From Firmicutes bacterium UBA3910 (GTDB lineage Bacteria; Bacillota; Limnochordia; Darwinibacteriales; Darwinibacteriaceae), in assembly GCA_002391465.1 (NCBI GenBank), contig DGFC01000057.1, positions 1 through 7,193 on the forward strand: a stretch of 7,193 nucleotides of DNA. The letters run 5' to 3'. The translations under genes were made by a program, and so were the position numbers. The notes under the pieces were generated by a model. It did not search any database. It worked only from the letters and a program-made list of their open reading frames with translations, and was not told where the DNA came from. This document shows positions 1 to 6,688 of this stretch, piece after piece; the first letter of the stretch is position 1, and each line of letters starts with the position of its first letter.

Positions 1-354
1 CAGCATGTGAATAAGACTGATTCCGCTGTCCGCATAACCCACCTGCCCACCGGGATTGTGGTGCAGTGCCAATCGGAACGCTCCCAACACTCCAACCGGG
101 AAGCGGCTTTTAAGATTCTTCGGGCCAGGTTGTTAGAGAGACAGCTGGAGGAGCAGAGATCGAAACTGGAGAGCCTGAAGGGACAGCAGCGGGAAATTGC
201 CTGGGGCAATCAGATCCGCTCCTATGTATTCTGCCCCTATACAATGGTGAAGGATCACCGCACTGACCTAGAAACCGGTGACGTTGAGGGTGTTATGGAC
301 GGAAATTTGGATCCATTCATCGAAGCATATTTAAAACGCAAGGAAAAAGAATAG
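1..354 (+). CDS. prfB: Peptide chain release factor 2, C-terminal part (5' end missing)
   Basis: RF2 recognises UGA and UAA stop codons in the ribosomal A site and triggers peptide release in the cytoplasm. The reading frame is open from base 1 and gives 117 residues before TAG at 352-354. The first residues read [18 protein letters not shown], the conserved stretch that starts with the Gln of the catalytic GGQ loop, so the window cuts the gene inside its key motif. Further family signatures follow: [17 protein letters not shown], then [17 protein letters not shown], and [14 protein letters not shown] near the end, all typical of RF2 rather than RF1. The apparent internal GTG at base 7 is the Val of this motif and not a start. 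The stop-codon recognition domain and the programmed frameshift site found in many prfB genes would lie upstream and cannot be seen. The C-terminus is complete and ordinary, and a terminator follows directly. Confidence 0.97.
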   Translation, partial: QHVNKTDSAVRITHLPTGIVVQCQSERSQHSNREAAFKILRARLLERQLEEQRSKLESLKGQQREIAWGNQIRSYVFCPYTMVKDHRTDLETGDVEGVMDGNLDPFIEAYLKRKEKE

Positions 355-361
355 ACGACTG

Positions 362-398
362 CAGCCTTGCCCACGGAGAGGTGGGGAAGGCTGTTTTT
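362..398 (+). terminator. Rho-independent terminator after prfB
   Basis: A 13-position stem pairs 362-374 with 381-393, with 12 Watson-Crick pairs and one G-G mismatch (369/386). The loop is GGAGAG (375-380) and five T residues follow (394-398). It starts eight bases after the prfB stop and ends only 15 bases before the GTG of the next gene, so it is also part of the leader of the downstream unit if readthrough occurs. Confidence 0.88.
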
Positions 399-413
399 GA
401 AGGGGGATAATAC

Positions 414-1103
414 GTGCGCAGGCGCTGGCTTTTCGCAGCTGTTTTCTGCTTAGTGCTGTTCGTTCTGGCCATACCCAAACTGTTCGTAGTTCCCCGACTG
501 AGCCAGCGGCTCGAGGCGGAGCTCATTGATTACTTCTCAGCTGAAGGGGGAGAAGTGTACCTTATCGCCCCGTGGGGCTGGGAGCTCTTGTTCGGGCGAA
601 TTCCCGCTGCGGATATGGTGTTAACCAATGTAAGGGTAGACGGTTTGACCCTTGCCCAGGTCGAAGTCCAGGGCAGGGATATCCGCTTTGCCTGGGAGGA
701 AGGGGAGTTTGTCTATCAAGGCGCTTCTGATTTGACAGGGACACTGACTGTCACTGAGGAGGCACTCAATGAGATTTACTGGCGTGAAGTGGATCCGGAG
801 CGGGATTTGCGCGTTGAGATTGAGCCTGATCAGCTCGTTCTGGTTGGGGCAGTACCCTTTTGGACTACCGAGATCAGCATTGAACTACGTGGGTCTTTAG
901 AAGTTTGGGGTCGCTCTGGCCTGCGCCTTGTTTTGCAGAACTTAGAAGTGGAAAGTACAAGGGTTCCACCCTTTTTGCTCGAAGTTCTTAATGAGAATTA
1001 CGACGTGACTCTGGACTTATCAATCTTTCCTGAGCCGACAGAGATTTCTGCGGTTGTATTGGAGCAGGGTAAGGTGCTCATCGATATTGGAGTGGTACGA
1101 TGA
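414..1103 (+). CDS. DUF2993 (LmeA-like) membrane-anchored protein
   Basis: The protein has 229 residues. Residues 1-4 are basic (MRRR) and 6-22 form one hydrophobic segment, which reads as a signal anchor without a lipobox; the rest should lie outside the membrane. The remainder alternates short beta-type stretches such as DMVLTNVRVDGLTLAQVEVQG (about 67-87) with the segment LTGTLTVTEEALNEIYW (about 107-123), a pattern I associate with DUF2993. The characterised mycobacterial member LmeA binds phospholipid and supports mannan elongation; transfer of that role here is inference. The start is GTG at 414, supported by AGGGGG at 401-406 seven bases upstream. The stop overlaps the next ATG in an ATGA junction (1100-1103), indicating translational coupling to the DUF5693 gene. 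It is the first gene of a unit containing csaB and tagA, so a role in handling lipid-linked wall polymer is plausible. The family call rests on pattern recognition and is moderately secure. Confidence 0.72.
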   Translation: MRRRWLFAAVFCLVLFVLAIPKLFVVPRLSQRLEAELIDYFSAEGGEVYLIAPWGWELLFGRIPAADMVLTNVRVDGLTLAQVEVQGRDIRFAWEEGEFVYQGASDLTGTLTVTEEALNEIYWREVDPERDLRVEIEPDQLVLVGAVPFWTTEISIELRGSLEVWGRSGLRLVLQNLEVESTRVPPFLLEVLNENYDVTLDLSIFPEPTEISAVVLEQGKVLIDIGVVR

Positions 1104-2749
1104 AAAGGTTTTTCTGGCTGCTCATCTTTGCCGCAGCGTTAACGGCAGCTGTTCTTGCTGCTGGGCGTTGGCAGATTGAGGGGCAAAATCGGACTGTTGA
1201 ACTGGTTTATGATCTTGAGAGCGTGCAGCATTTGGCCCAGGCGTTGGACAAGCCCATAGAGGCCCTCCTTGCCGATCTGAAAGGGGCCGGCGTGGAGACA
1301 ATTGGGGTGCAGCCAGAGACTTTGGGAGAGCGTCTCTTGTCCGGAAAACCCCTACCGCCAGGAGTTAGGGATAGTCTCCCCAAGGATCAGAGCGAACTGG
1401 GTAAATGGCTCGTCCTGCCTGTTGCCTTTCGGGCAGATGATTTTGCCCTGCTTGCCGCCAGCGGTTTAAAACCAGCGCCAAAACTGGCTGTAGTGAGCTG
1501 GGACGTGGAGCCCATCTGGTTGGCGAGCCAGGTGGATCTTGTGATAATTAGCGGCAGTGGTGAGTTTGCCCGGGAAGATCTACACCACTTTCCAGGCCGT
1601 CTGGCCCTGGTAGAGTTTCACACGCCGGATATGGAACAGTTCAGCGCTGAGGTGGGGCGCATGGTACGCCTCCATGGCATCAGCCAGAAGGAAATGGACA
1701 AACTTCCGGCGGAGCGGATTATTTCCCGCTACCTGCGGGCAGTGCGGGAGCGGAATCTCCGCGTATTGTATCTGCGTCCTTTCTTGGAAGGTCCGGATCC
1801 GTGGCAGCGTTCCCTTGCCCTTTTGACTGACCTGAAAGCAAGCCTGGAAAGGGAAGGGTATATCTTAGGTGCAGCAGAGCCTTTTTCAGAGTGGGCGCCT
1901 TCAGGTCTTTGGAAGGCTGTGGTCAGTGCGGGTATCTGGGCCGGTGCCGTTCTTTACGGTTTAAGCCTTTTTCCCAAGTACCATGGTCTCATGAGCGTGG
2001 CAGGGGCATTGGGCTGGCTGGTGAATATCCTTTTGGCCTGGCGAGAACCGATTTTGGCAGCCCAAATCTCTGCTCTTGTGGCAGCTGTAGTCTTTCCCTG
2101 CCTGAGCGTCCGATTCGTCGGGGATGGGAATCCCCGTCTGCGATACGCTCAAGCTGCCGCCGTATCCCTTTTAGGAGCCCTGTTGATTGTGGGAACGCTA
2201 ACCGGTGTTGAATTCATGCTCAAGCTGCAGGAGTTTCGCGGCGTGAAGGTGATGCATGTTCTGCCAATTTTGCTTGTAGTCTTTTCCTTGATCAGACCCC
2301 TGCGGGAATGGTTAAACTCGGCAATCCCCGTTAAGTATCTGGTTCTTATGGGAATAGCAGGTCTGTTCGGGGTGATTTACATCCTTAGGACAGGCAATTT
2401 CGGTTTGCCGGTGCCAGACTGGGAGATTAGGATGCGGGAAGGTTTAGAGCAGATTCTGCGTACCCGGCCTAGGACAAAGGAGTTAATGTTGGGGCATCCT
2501 GCCCTGTATCTGGCCCTAAGGTCGGAAAAACCAGAGCGATCCTGGTTGTTGCCAGTTGCGGTTGTGGGGCAACTTTCCATGGTCAACACCTTTACCCATA
2601 TCCACAGCCCACTGAGCATCAGTCTGCTCCGTACCCTTTACGGCCTTGTTTTTGGTTATGTTATTGGCTGGTTGGTGCAACAAGTCCTGCGTTTGGGGAA
2701 GAGGTGGCTTGGTCGTGATCGTAGTATCGGGCTATTACGGGTTCGCTAA
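1100..2749 (+). CDS. DUF5693 family polytopic membrane protein
   Basis: The protein has 549 residues and unknown biochemical function. Residues 4-22 form an N-terminal hydrophobic anchor. Residues about 25-265 are a soluble, probably extracytoplasmic domain with alternating strand/helix character: VELVYDLESVQHLAQ (33-47), LLADLKGAGVETIGV (56-70), LAVVSWDVEPIWLA (129-142), and RAVRERNLRVLYLRPF (213-228). Hydrophobic spans follow near 272-291, 295-313, 317-339, 349-373, 383-400, 411-430, possibly 481-497, and 505-529. Two polar conserved-looking stretches lie between or near the last spans: RTRPRTKELMLGHPAL (454-469) and NTFTHIHSPLSISLLRTLYG (496-515). I recognise this architecture and the csaB neighbourhood as DUF5693. 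The start ATG at 1100 overlaps the previous stop. The 3' end overlaps csaB by 35 bases. By context it may act in export, modification or regulation of the pyruvylated secondary wall polymer; that is inference, and no catalytic motif is evident. Confidence 0.8.
   Translation: MKRFFWLLIFAAALTAAVLAAGRWQIEGQNRTVELVYDLESVQHLAQALDKPIEALLADLKGAGVETIGVQPETLGERLLSGKPLPPGVRDSLPKDQSELGKWLVLPVAFRADDFALLAASGLKPAPKLAVVSWDVEPIWLASQVDLVIISGSGEFAREDLHHFPGRLALVEFHTPDMEQFSAEVGRMVRLHGISQKEMDKLPAERIISRYLRAVRERNLRVLYLRPFLEGPDPWQRSLALLTDLKASLEREGYILGAAEPFSEWAPSGLWKAVVSAGIWAGAVLYGLSLFPKYHGLMSVAGALGWLVNILLAWREPILAAQISALVAAVVFPCLSVRFVGDGNPRLRYAQAAAVSLLGALLIVGTLTGVEFMLKLQEFRGVKVMHVLPILLVVFSLIRPLREWLNSAIPVKYLVLMGIAGLFGVIYILRTGNFGLPVPDWEIRMREGLEQILRTRPRTKELMLGHPALYLALRSEKPERSWLLPVAVVGQLSMVNTFTHIHSPLSISLLRTLYGLVFGYVIGWLVQQVLRLGKRWLGRDRSIGLLRVR
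2702..2707 (+). promoter_or_regulatory. Ribosome binding site that fixes the csaB start
   Basis: AGGTGG lies seven bases before GTG at 2715, inside the last codons of the DUF5693 gene, and is extended upstream by GGGGAAG. It favours the short csaB start over the TTG at 2646, whose extra residues are only the shifted-frame reading of the DUF5693 C-terminus. Confidence 0.65.
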
Positions 2750-3749
2750 TCTGGGGGATGAAGCCATTCTAGCGGCGCTTTGTGACGACATTGAAACGCT
2801 GGGGTTTTCCCGGAAGGAAATCCTTGTCCTCTCGCAAAACCCTGTTCAGACCGAAAAAGAGCACGGTGTACGGGCCTTGGGTCGTTACAACCTTCCTGCC
2901 ATTTGGCGTGTTCTAGGCTCCGCCCGGGCTCTGATCAGCGGCGGCGGTTCTCTCCTGCAGGATGTGACAAGTAAACGCACCATTCCCTATTACCTAGGTG
3001 TGGTAGAAATGGCAATTATGCGCAGGGTGCCCGTTGTTATGTACGGTCAGGGTCTCGGCCCGGTGCAGAGTGCTTTTTACCGAAAATGGATAGCCAAGTC
3101 CTTTGTCCGCAGCGCAGCCTATTCGGTACGGGATCGGGAAAGCGCCCGTTTTTTGGCAGCTTACAATGTACCTGAAGAAAAGGGTATGGTGACGGCCGAT
3201 CCTGTTTTTGGGCGGGAGTTGAGATTACAGCAGGAGCGGGAGAATAGGATTCTGCTGAACCTGCGTCCTTACCAAGGTTGGGAAGCACAGCGCGAACTGT
3301 GGCTCGAACTTATCTGCAGCTGGCAGCGACTGGGCTACCAGGTAGAGTTTCTGCCGCTGGGGCCAGGGGACAGGCAGTTAGGGGAGTACCTGGAAGGAAG
3401 ACTCAGACATTTTGCGATTCAACCTGATGTGTCCCTTGCCAATTTGGTACAGCCTTTTCAAGGAGCACGACTCTGTGTATCCATGCGGCTCCACGGTGTG
3501 ATTTTCTCAGCCTTACACGATGTGCTGCCACTTGCGGTGGATTACGACCCCAAGGTAAGGGAGGTTAGTGGTCAGCTGCATGTGCCCTGTTGGGATTTGG
3601 AAGATCTGCCTTCCCTTACAGCCGGTTTGGAGGAGATTGCTGCCAATTACGAACAGCATCGCTTGAGATATCAGAAATCCCTGAGCAAGCTCAGGGAATG
3701 GGCCCAGGGCAATCAGAAAGTACTTGCTCGGGTGTTATTGCGGGAGTGA
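2715..3749 (+). CDS. csaB: Polysaccharide pyruvyl transferase CsaB
   Basis: CsaB transfers pyruvate from phosphoenolpyruvate to a sugar (typically ManNAc) of the secondary cell wall polymer, forming the ketal that SLH domains bind. From GTG 2715 the protein has 344 residues, a normal length. It begins MIVVSGYYGFANLGDEAIL, the N-terminal signature of the family (SGYYGF at 5-10, GDEAIL at 14-19). Other hallmarks are SGGGSLLQD (75-83), VMYGQGLGP (108-116), SVRDRES (137-143), and MRLHGVIFSA (257-266) with the conserved Arg258/His260, followed by DYDPKV (276-281). No transmembrane span is seen, so it should act in the cytoplasm or at the inner membrane face. TTG at 2709 is an alternative start adding two residues. 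The gene begins 35 bases before the upstream DUF5693 gene ends, and tagA follows five bases after its stop, so it should be co-expressed with both. Its presence predicts SLH-domain surface proteins elsewhere in the genome. Confidence 0.93.
   Translation: MIVVSGYYGFANLGDEAILAALCDDIETLGFSRKEILVLSQNPVQTEKEHGVRALGRYNLPAIWRVLGSARALISGGGSLLQDVTSKRTIPYYLGVVEMAIMRRVPVVMYGQGLGPVQSAFYRKWIAKSFVRSAAYSVRDRESARFLAAYNVPEEKGMVTADPVFGRELRLQQERENRILLNLRPYQGWEAQRELWLELICSWQRLGYQVEFLPLGPGDRQLGEYLEGRLRHFAIQPDVSLANLVQPFQGARLCVSMRLHGVIFSALHDVLPLAVDYDPKVREVSGQLHVPCWDLEDLPSLTAGLEEIAANYEQHRLRYQKSLSKLREWAQGNQKVLARVLLRE
3742..3746 (+). promoter_or_regulatory. Ribosome binding site for tagA inside the csaB 3' end
   Basis: GGGAG sits in the last csaB codons, eight bases before GTG 3755. 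The alternative GTG at 3746 would overlap the csaB stop by four bases but has only GGGTG eleven bases upstream, so 3755 is preferred. Confidence 0.55.
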
Positions 3750-3754
3750 TTAGT

Positions 3755-4492
3755 GTGGATAGAATCGATGTTCTTGGTCTCGGTTTCGATTCACTCACAA
3801 AAGAAGAGGCATTGAAGCGGGTGAGCTCCTTTGCCGGATCCGAGCGGCCCCACTTAATCGTGACCGCCAACCCCGAGACGGTTATGCAGTCGCGGGGGGA
3901 CCAACTGCTGGCACAGATTGTGAATCGGGCCGATCTGGTCGTAGCAGATGGCATCGGCGTTGTTTGGGCCAGCGGTGTTTTGGGTCGCAGGCTGCCTGAA
4001 CGTATCGCCGGTATTGAGTTGACGGAAGGCATTCTCGCAGAAGCGGCAGCCAAAGGCTGGCCTGTTTTCATGCTGGGCTCGTCTGATGGTGTTGCCCAGC
4101 GGGCGGCCGATGCATTGCGGCGGCGTTATCAGGGTCTGCAGATTGTCGGTACGCACCATGGCTTTTTCCGGCCTGGCCCGGAAGAGGAGGAGGTGCTGGA
4201 GCGGATCAAAGGCGCCAAGCCTAAGGTTCTGCTGGCTGCCCTTGGTGTCCCTAGGCAGGAAAAATGGTTAGCGGCCCATTTGGGCACGCTGAGGGTACCG
4301 GTGGCGATTGGGGTAGGGGGCAGTTTTGATGTTTGGGCAGGTGTGACGCGCCGGGCACCAAAATGGGTGCGGCAGCTGCACCTGGAGTGGTTATACCGTG
4401 TGCTGCGGCAGCCAAGCCGCTTCAAACGCCTGCTCGTTTTGCCCAAGTTTGTGGCCTTGGTATACCAAACCAAACTCAGACGGGGGAGGTAG
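3755..4492 (+). CDS. tagA: WecG/TagA/CpsF family glycosyltransferase
   Basis: Family members transfer ManNAc (TagA) or ManNAcA (WecG) from a UDP-sugar to GlcNAc-PP-undecaprenol on the cytoplasmic membrane face, the committed step of several wall polymers. From GTG 3755 the protein has 245 residues, the usual size. Signatures in order: IDVLGLGFD (4-12), IVTANPETVM (35-44), ADLVVADGIGVVW (59-71), LPERIAGIEL (80-89), VFMLGSS (104-110), ALGVPRQEKW (162-171), VAIGVGGSFDVWAG (183-196), and the basic C-terminal segment LEWLYRVLRQPSRFKR (210-225). With this start, Thr37 and Asp65 fall at the numbers I recall for the active-site Thr and the proposed catalytic base of Thermoanaerobacter italicus TagA, which supports the start chosen. 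The C-terminal Arg-rich part matches the appendage that contributes arginines and membrane contact in that enzyme. It lies five bases after csaB and four before the YitT-family gene. Exact sugar specificity cannot be read from sequence. Confidence 0.92.
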   Translation: MDRIDVLGLGFDSLTKEEALKRVSSFAGSERPHLIVTANPETVMQSRGDQLLAQIVNRADLVVADGIGVVWASGVLGRRLPERIAGIELTEGILAEAAAKGWPVFMLGSSDGVAQRAADALRRRYQGLQIVGTHHGFFRPGPEEEEVLERIKGAKPKVLLAALGVPRQEKWLAAHLGTLRVPVAIGVGGSFDVWAGVTRRAPKWVRQLHLEWLYRVLRQPSRFKRLLVLPKFVALVYQTKLRRGR

Positions 4493-4496
4493 AGAT

Positions 4497-5333
4497 ATGG
4501 CAAGAAGGATCATTTTCGGCTATGGGGGAGTACTTGCCGGTGTCATAATCACTGCAGTCGGTGTCAGTTTTTTCCTAATTCCGGCGAAAATTGCTGCGGG
4601 GGGCGTAAGCGGTCTGGCCACTGTGGTCTATCACCTGACTCGGTTTCCTGTAGGCGTGACCATGTTGGTGCTGAACGCAATTCTGTTTGCGATTGCCTGG
4701 CGGGTGCTGGGATCTGTCTTTGGGGCTAAGACTTTGTTTGGTACAGTCATGCTCTCCCTATTCGTTGATCTCTTCAGCCAATTTGCCGTTCCCATCACAG
4801 GCGATCTTCTCTTAACGTCCATTTACGGCGGTGTAATCTCTGGTATAGGCTTAGGTATTGCCTTCCGATCCGGAGGCTCCACTGGAGGTACCGATCTGGC
4901 AGCCCAACTGATTGCCCGCTTTTTCCCCACAACGGTGGGACAGGCGCTTTTGTATGTGGACGGGCTTGTCATTGTGCTGGCAGGTTTGGCCTTTGGTTTG
5001 GAGGCGGCTCTGTACGCCCTGATAGCGGTGTTCATCTCCACAAAAGTAATTGACGTTGTGGTGGAAGGCCAGAGCTACGCCAAGGCGGTGTGGATTATTT
5101 CTAACCACGCAGAGGAAGTGGGCCAGGCCATTATGGAGCGGCTGGAAAGGGGAGTAACCAGTCTAAGCGGCAAGGGCTATTACACCAAAGAGGATAAGGA
5201 AGTGCTGCTTGTGATCGTCTCCCGGGTGGAAATAGCGGAAGTGAAGGAAATTGTGCGGGAATTTGATGAACGGGCATTTGTCATTATTGGTGATATTCAC
5301 GAGGTTTTGGGTGAGGGCTTTAGAAGATTGTAA
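4497..5333 (+). CDS. YitT family membrane protein (YvjA-like by position)
   Basis: The protein has 278 residues, the normal length for UPF0750/YitT proteins, whose molecular function is not established. The N-terminal membrane domain spans about 1-195, with hydrophobic segments near 7-28, 52-72, 78-98, 107-123, 146-166 and 168-188. Conserved motifs are FFLIPAKIAAGGVSGLA (25-41), GIAFRSGGSTGGTDLAAQ (120-137) and KVIDVVVEGQ (183-192). The C-terminal cytosolic-type DUF2179 domain covers about 197-272, including RGVTSLSGKGYYTKEDKEVL (218-237) and DERAFVIIGDIHEVLGEGF (257-275). The start ATG at 4497 has GGGAGG (4484-4489) seven bases upstream, partly inside the tagA 3' end. Readings that extend further upstream pass through tagA in another frame and have no family support. 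It is the last gene of the tight unit starting at 414. Its place between prfB and a ctp/minJ-like pair resembles yvjA of Bacillus subtilis. Confidence 0.93.
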   Translation: MARRIIFGYGGVLAGVIITAVGVSFFLIPAKIAAGGVSGLATVVYHLTRFPVGVTMLVLNAILFAIAWRVLGSVFGAKTLFGTVMLSLFVDLFSQFAVPITGDLLLTSIYGGVISGIGLGIAFRSGGSTGGTDLAAQLIARFFPTTVGQALLYVDGLVIVLAGLAFGLEAALYALIAVFISTKVIDVVVEGQSYAKAVWIISNHAEEVGQAIMERLERGVTSLSGKGYYTKEDKEVLLVIVSRVEIAEVKEIVREFDERAFVIIGDIHEVLGEGFRRL

Positions 5334-5347
5334 CAGCCGATGTGGAC

Positions 5348-5375
5348 TTGCTAATCTGTCCAGTTTTGATATGAT
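5348..5375 (+). promoter_or_regulatory. Candidate extended -10 promoter for the S41 protease gene
   Basis: TTGCTA (5348-5353) is followed after 16 bases by TATGAT (5370-5375), a 5-of-6 match to the -10 consensus. It is preceded by TG with one intervening base (5367-5368), an extended -10 element. Transcription would begin near 5382, leaving a leader of about 50 bases. The surrounding gap 5334-5435 is more A+T-rich than the genes and holds no recognisable coding sequence. Predicted by eye only. Confidence 0.42.
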
Positions 5376-5435
5376 TAAATGTATGTAACAAGAGGCTCAG
5401 GCATATATTTTGGCTAGTAGAAAGCTGGTGATGGA

Positions 5436-6638
5436 ATGGGCCGCAGAAAAGTATTTGCCATCATTTTGGTGGCGCTTCTTTCCCTGACGTTTATATACGC
5501 TGCCTATGGAGCGGGGCTGCAGGACAGGGGTGCCGAACCCCGTTATGAGAATATAGGTACAGTATTAGAGGTTATAGCCTTAGTAAAAACCAGGCACTAT
5601 TATCAACCTGTAAACACTTTGGAACTTGTTAAAGGTTATGTGGCGACTGGCACTATTAGCGGTATGCTGAAGACGGCGCTAGACGATCCTTATACCCGTC
5701 ATATGGATGCTAGAGCCTTTGAAGACATGATGAACACAACCACCGGAGTATACGGCGGTATCGGCCTCTCGGTAGGCATTTTAGACGATCAGGTCACAAT
5801 TGTCTCTCCCATTAAGGGAACCCCCGGAGAACGGGCAGGCCTTCGGCGTGGCGATAAAATCATCGCCATTGACGGCCGGGATACAACCCATATGACCCTG
5901 GATGAGGCGGTCAGCCTCATGCGCGGCGTACCCAACACCGAGCTTGATTTGACCATCCAGCGGGATGAAGAAGTATTCGACGTGCATATTGTCCGCGAAC
6001 TGATTAACGTGGAATCTGTACCCGAGTTCAAGCTTGTGGATGAAGACTACCGTATCGGTTATGTGGAGATCACAAACTTCTCCGAACGGACCCACGAAGA
6101 GCTGGTCAAGGCTTTAGAAGCACTGAATAACCAGAACCAGCAGGCTTTGATTATCGATCTGCGCTTCAACCCTGGCGGAGCCTTAAACGCTGCCCTTCAG
6201 GTGACCAACGAGTTTGTCTCCAACGCACCCCTTATGTGGTTGGAAGACAAGGATGGCAATCGGACCTCCGTTGATAGTGTCAATTCCCAGAAACAGCCGG
6301 CCATACCCATGGTGGTATTGATCAACGGCGGCAGTGCCAGTGCTTCGGAGATTGTGGCCGGGGCACTGCAGGATAACGGCCTGGCGACCCTGGTGGGCAC
6401 AACCACTTTCGGTAAGGGCTTGGTTCAGTCTTTGTATCCACTCCGGGATGGAAGTGCTCTGAGTCTGACAGAACAGGGTTACCTGACCTCAGGTGGTAAA
6501 GATATTAACGGGGTGGGTATAGAACCCGATATTGTCGTTGAAGTTTCTCTGGAAGAGGAAGAGGCTATCTACCTCGGGGAAGCGGAACACGACCCCCAAT
6601 TGGAAAGAGCACTGGAAGTGCTCAGGGCGCAGCTGTAA
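5436..6638 (+). CDS. ctpB: S41 family carboxy-terminal processing protease with PDZ domain
   Basis: The protein has 400 residues. It begins with a basic start and one hydrophobic segment (about 6-26), so it is anchored or exported and the protease faces outside the cytoplasm. Residues about 35-100 form the N-terminal helical region (LVKGYVATGTISGMLKTALD; DPYTRHMDARAFEDMM). The PDZ domain covers about 104-188, with GVYGGIGLSVG, PGERAGLRRGDKIIAIDG and the following helix. The S41 core covers about 195-372: IGYVEITNFSE, LIIDLRFNPGG (238-248), INGGSASASEIVAGALQD (296-313) and TFGKGLVQS (324-332). By the 25-residue Ser-Lys spacing of the family, Ser302 and Lys327 are the catalytic pair, with Gln331 the usual third residue. 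All are present, so it should be active. The start ATG 5436 has GGTG at 5427-5430. The symbol follows the ctpB-minJ neighbourhood of Bacillus; ctpA would be an equally usual name. Substrates are unknown. Confidence 0.94.
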   Translation: MGRRKVFAIILVALLSLTFIYAAYGAGLQDRGAEPRYENIGTVLEVIALVKTRHYYQPVNTLELVKGYVATGTISGMLKTALDDPYTRHMDARAFEDMMNTTTGVYGGIGLSVGILDDQVTIVSPIKGTPGERAGLRRGDKIIAIDGRDTTHMTLDEAVSLMRGVPNTELDLTIQRDEEVFDVHIVRELINVESVPEFKLVDEDYRIGYVEITNFSERTHEELVKALEALNNQNQQALIIDLRFNPGGALNAALQVTNEFVSNAPLMWLEDKDGNRTSVDSVNSQKQPAIPMVVLINGGSASASEIVAGALQDNGLATLVGTTTFGKGLVQSLYPLRDGSALSLTEQGYLTSGGKDINGVGIEPDIVVEVSLEEEEAIYLGEAEHDPQLERALEVLRAQL

Positions 6639-6644
6639 ACTCTC

Positions 6645-6673
6645 ACCCCGGAACTATTCCGGGGTTCTCTATT
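6645..6673 (+). terminator. Hairpin between the protease gene and the membrane-protein gene
   Basis: A perfect 9-base-pair stem, ACCCCGGAA (6645-6653) with TTCCGGGGT (6657-6665), closes on a CTA loop. The tail TTCTCTATT is only partly T-rich, so this may be a weak or partial terminator or an mRNA-stabilising hairpin rather than a full stop. It begins six bases after the protease stop codon. Confidence 0.55.
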
Positions 6674-6688
6674 GAAGGGAGGGTCTAG

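Noticed and set aside
1..3. Leading CAG as the end of a second adapter
   Set aside because: CAG is also the end of the mosaic-end sequence, but here it encodes the Gln of the conserved GGQ motif in the correct frame, so it is genomic as far as can be seen.
307..335. Possible promoter TTGGAT-17-TTTAAA inside the prfB end
   Set aside because: Only 3 of 6 and 4 of 6 consensus matches in a coding region; too weak to call, although a promoter upstream of the terminator is one way to express the next unit.
3590..3754. Long N-terminal extension of the tagA frame
   Set aside because: These codons overlap csaB in another frame, encode no TagA family residues, and the true N-terminal motif begins after GTG 3755.
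3691..4071. 126-codon open frame on the minus strand, and similar minus-strand frames such as 4129-4503 and 5781-6095
   Set aside because: They lie antisense to well-recognised genes, show no family motif or plausible ribosome binding site, and their composition reads as a by-product of the + strand coding sequence.
4398..4496. Upstream extension of the YitT-family gene
   Set aside because: The extra residues come from reading the tagA C-terminal region in another frame; ATG 4497 has a strong ribosome binding site and the family-typical N-terminus.
5343..5367. Hairpin TGGAC/GTCCA followed by GTTTT after the YitT-family gene
   Set aside because: The stem has only five pairs with a ten-base loop, and it overlaps the better-supported promoter; not convincing as a terminator.
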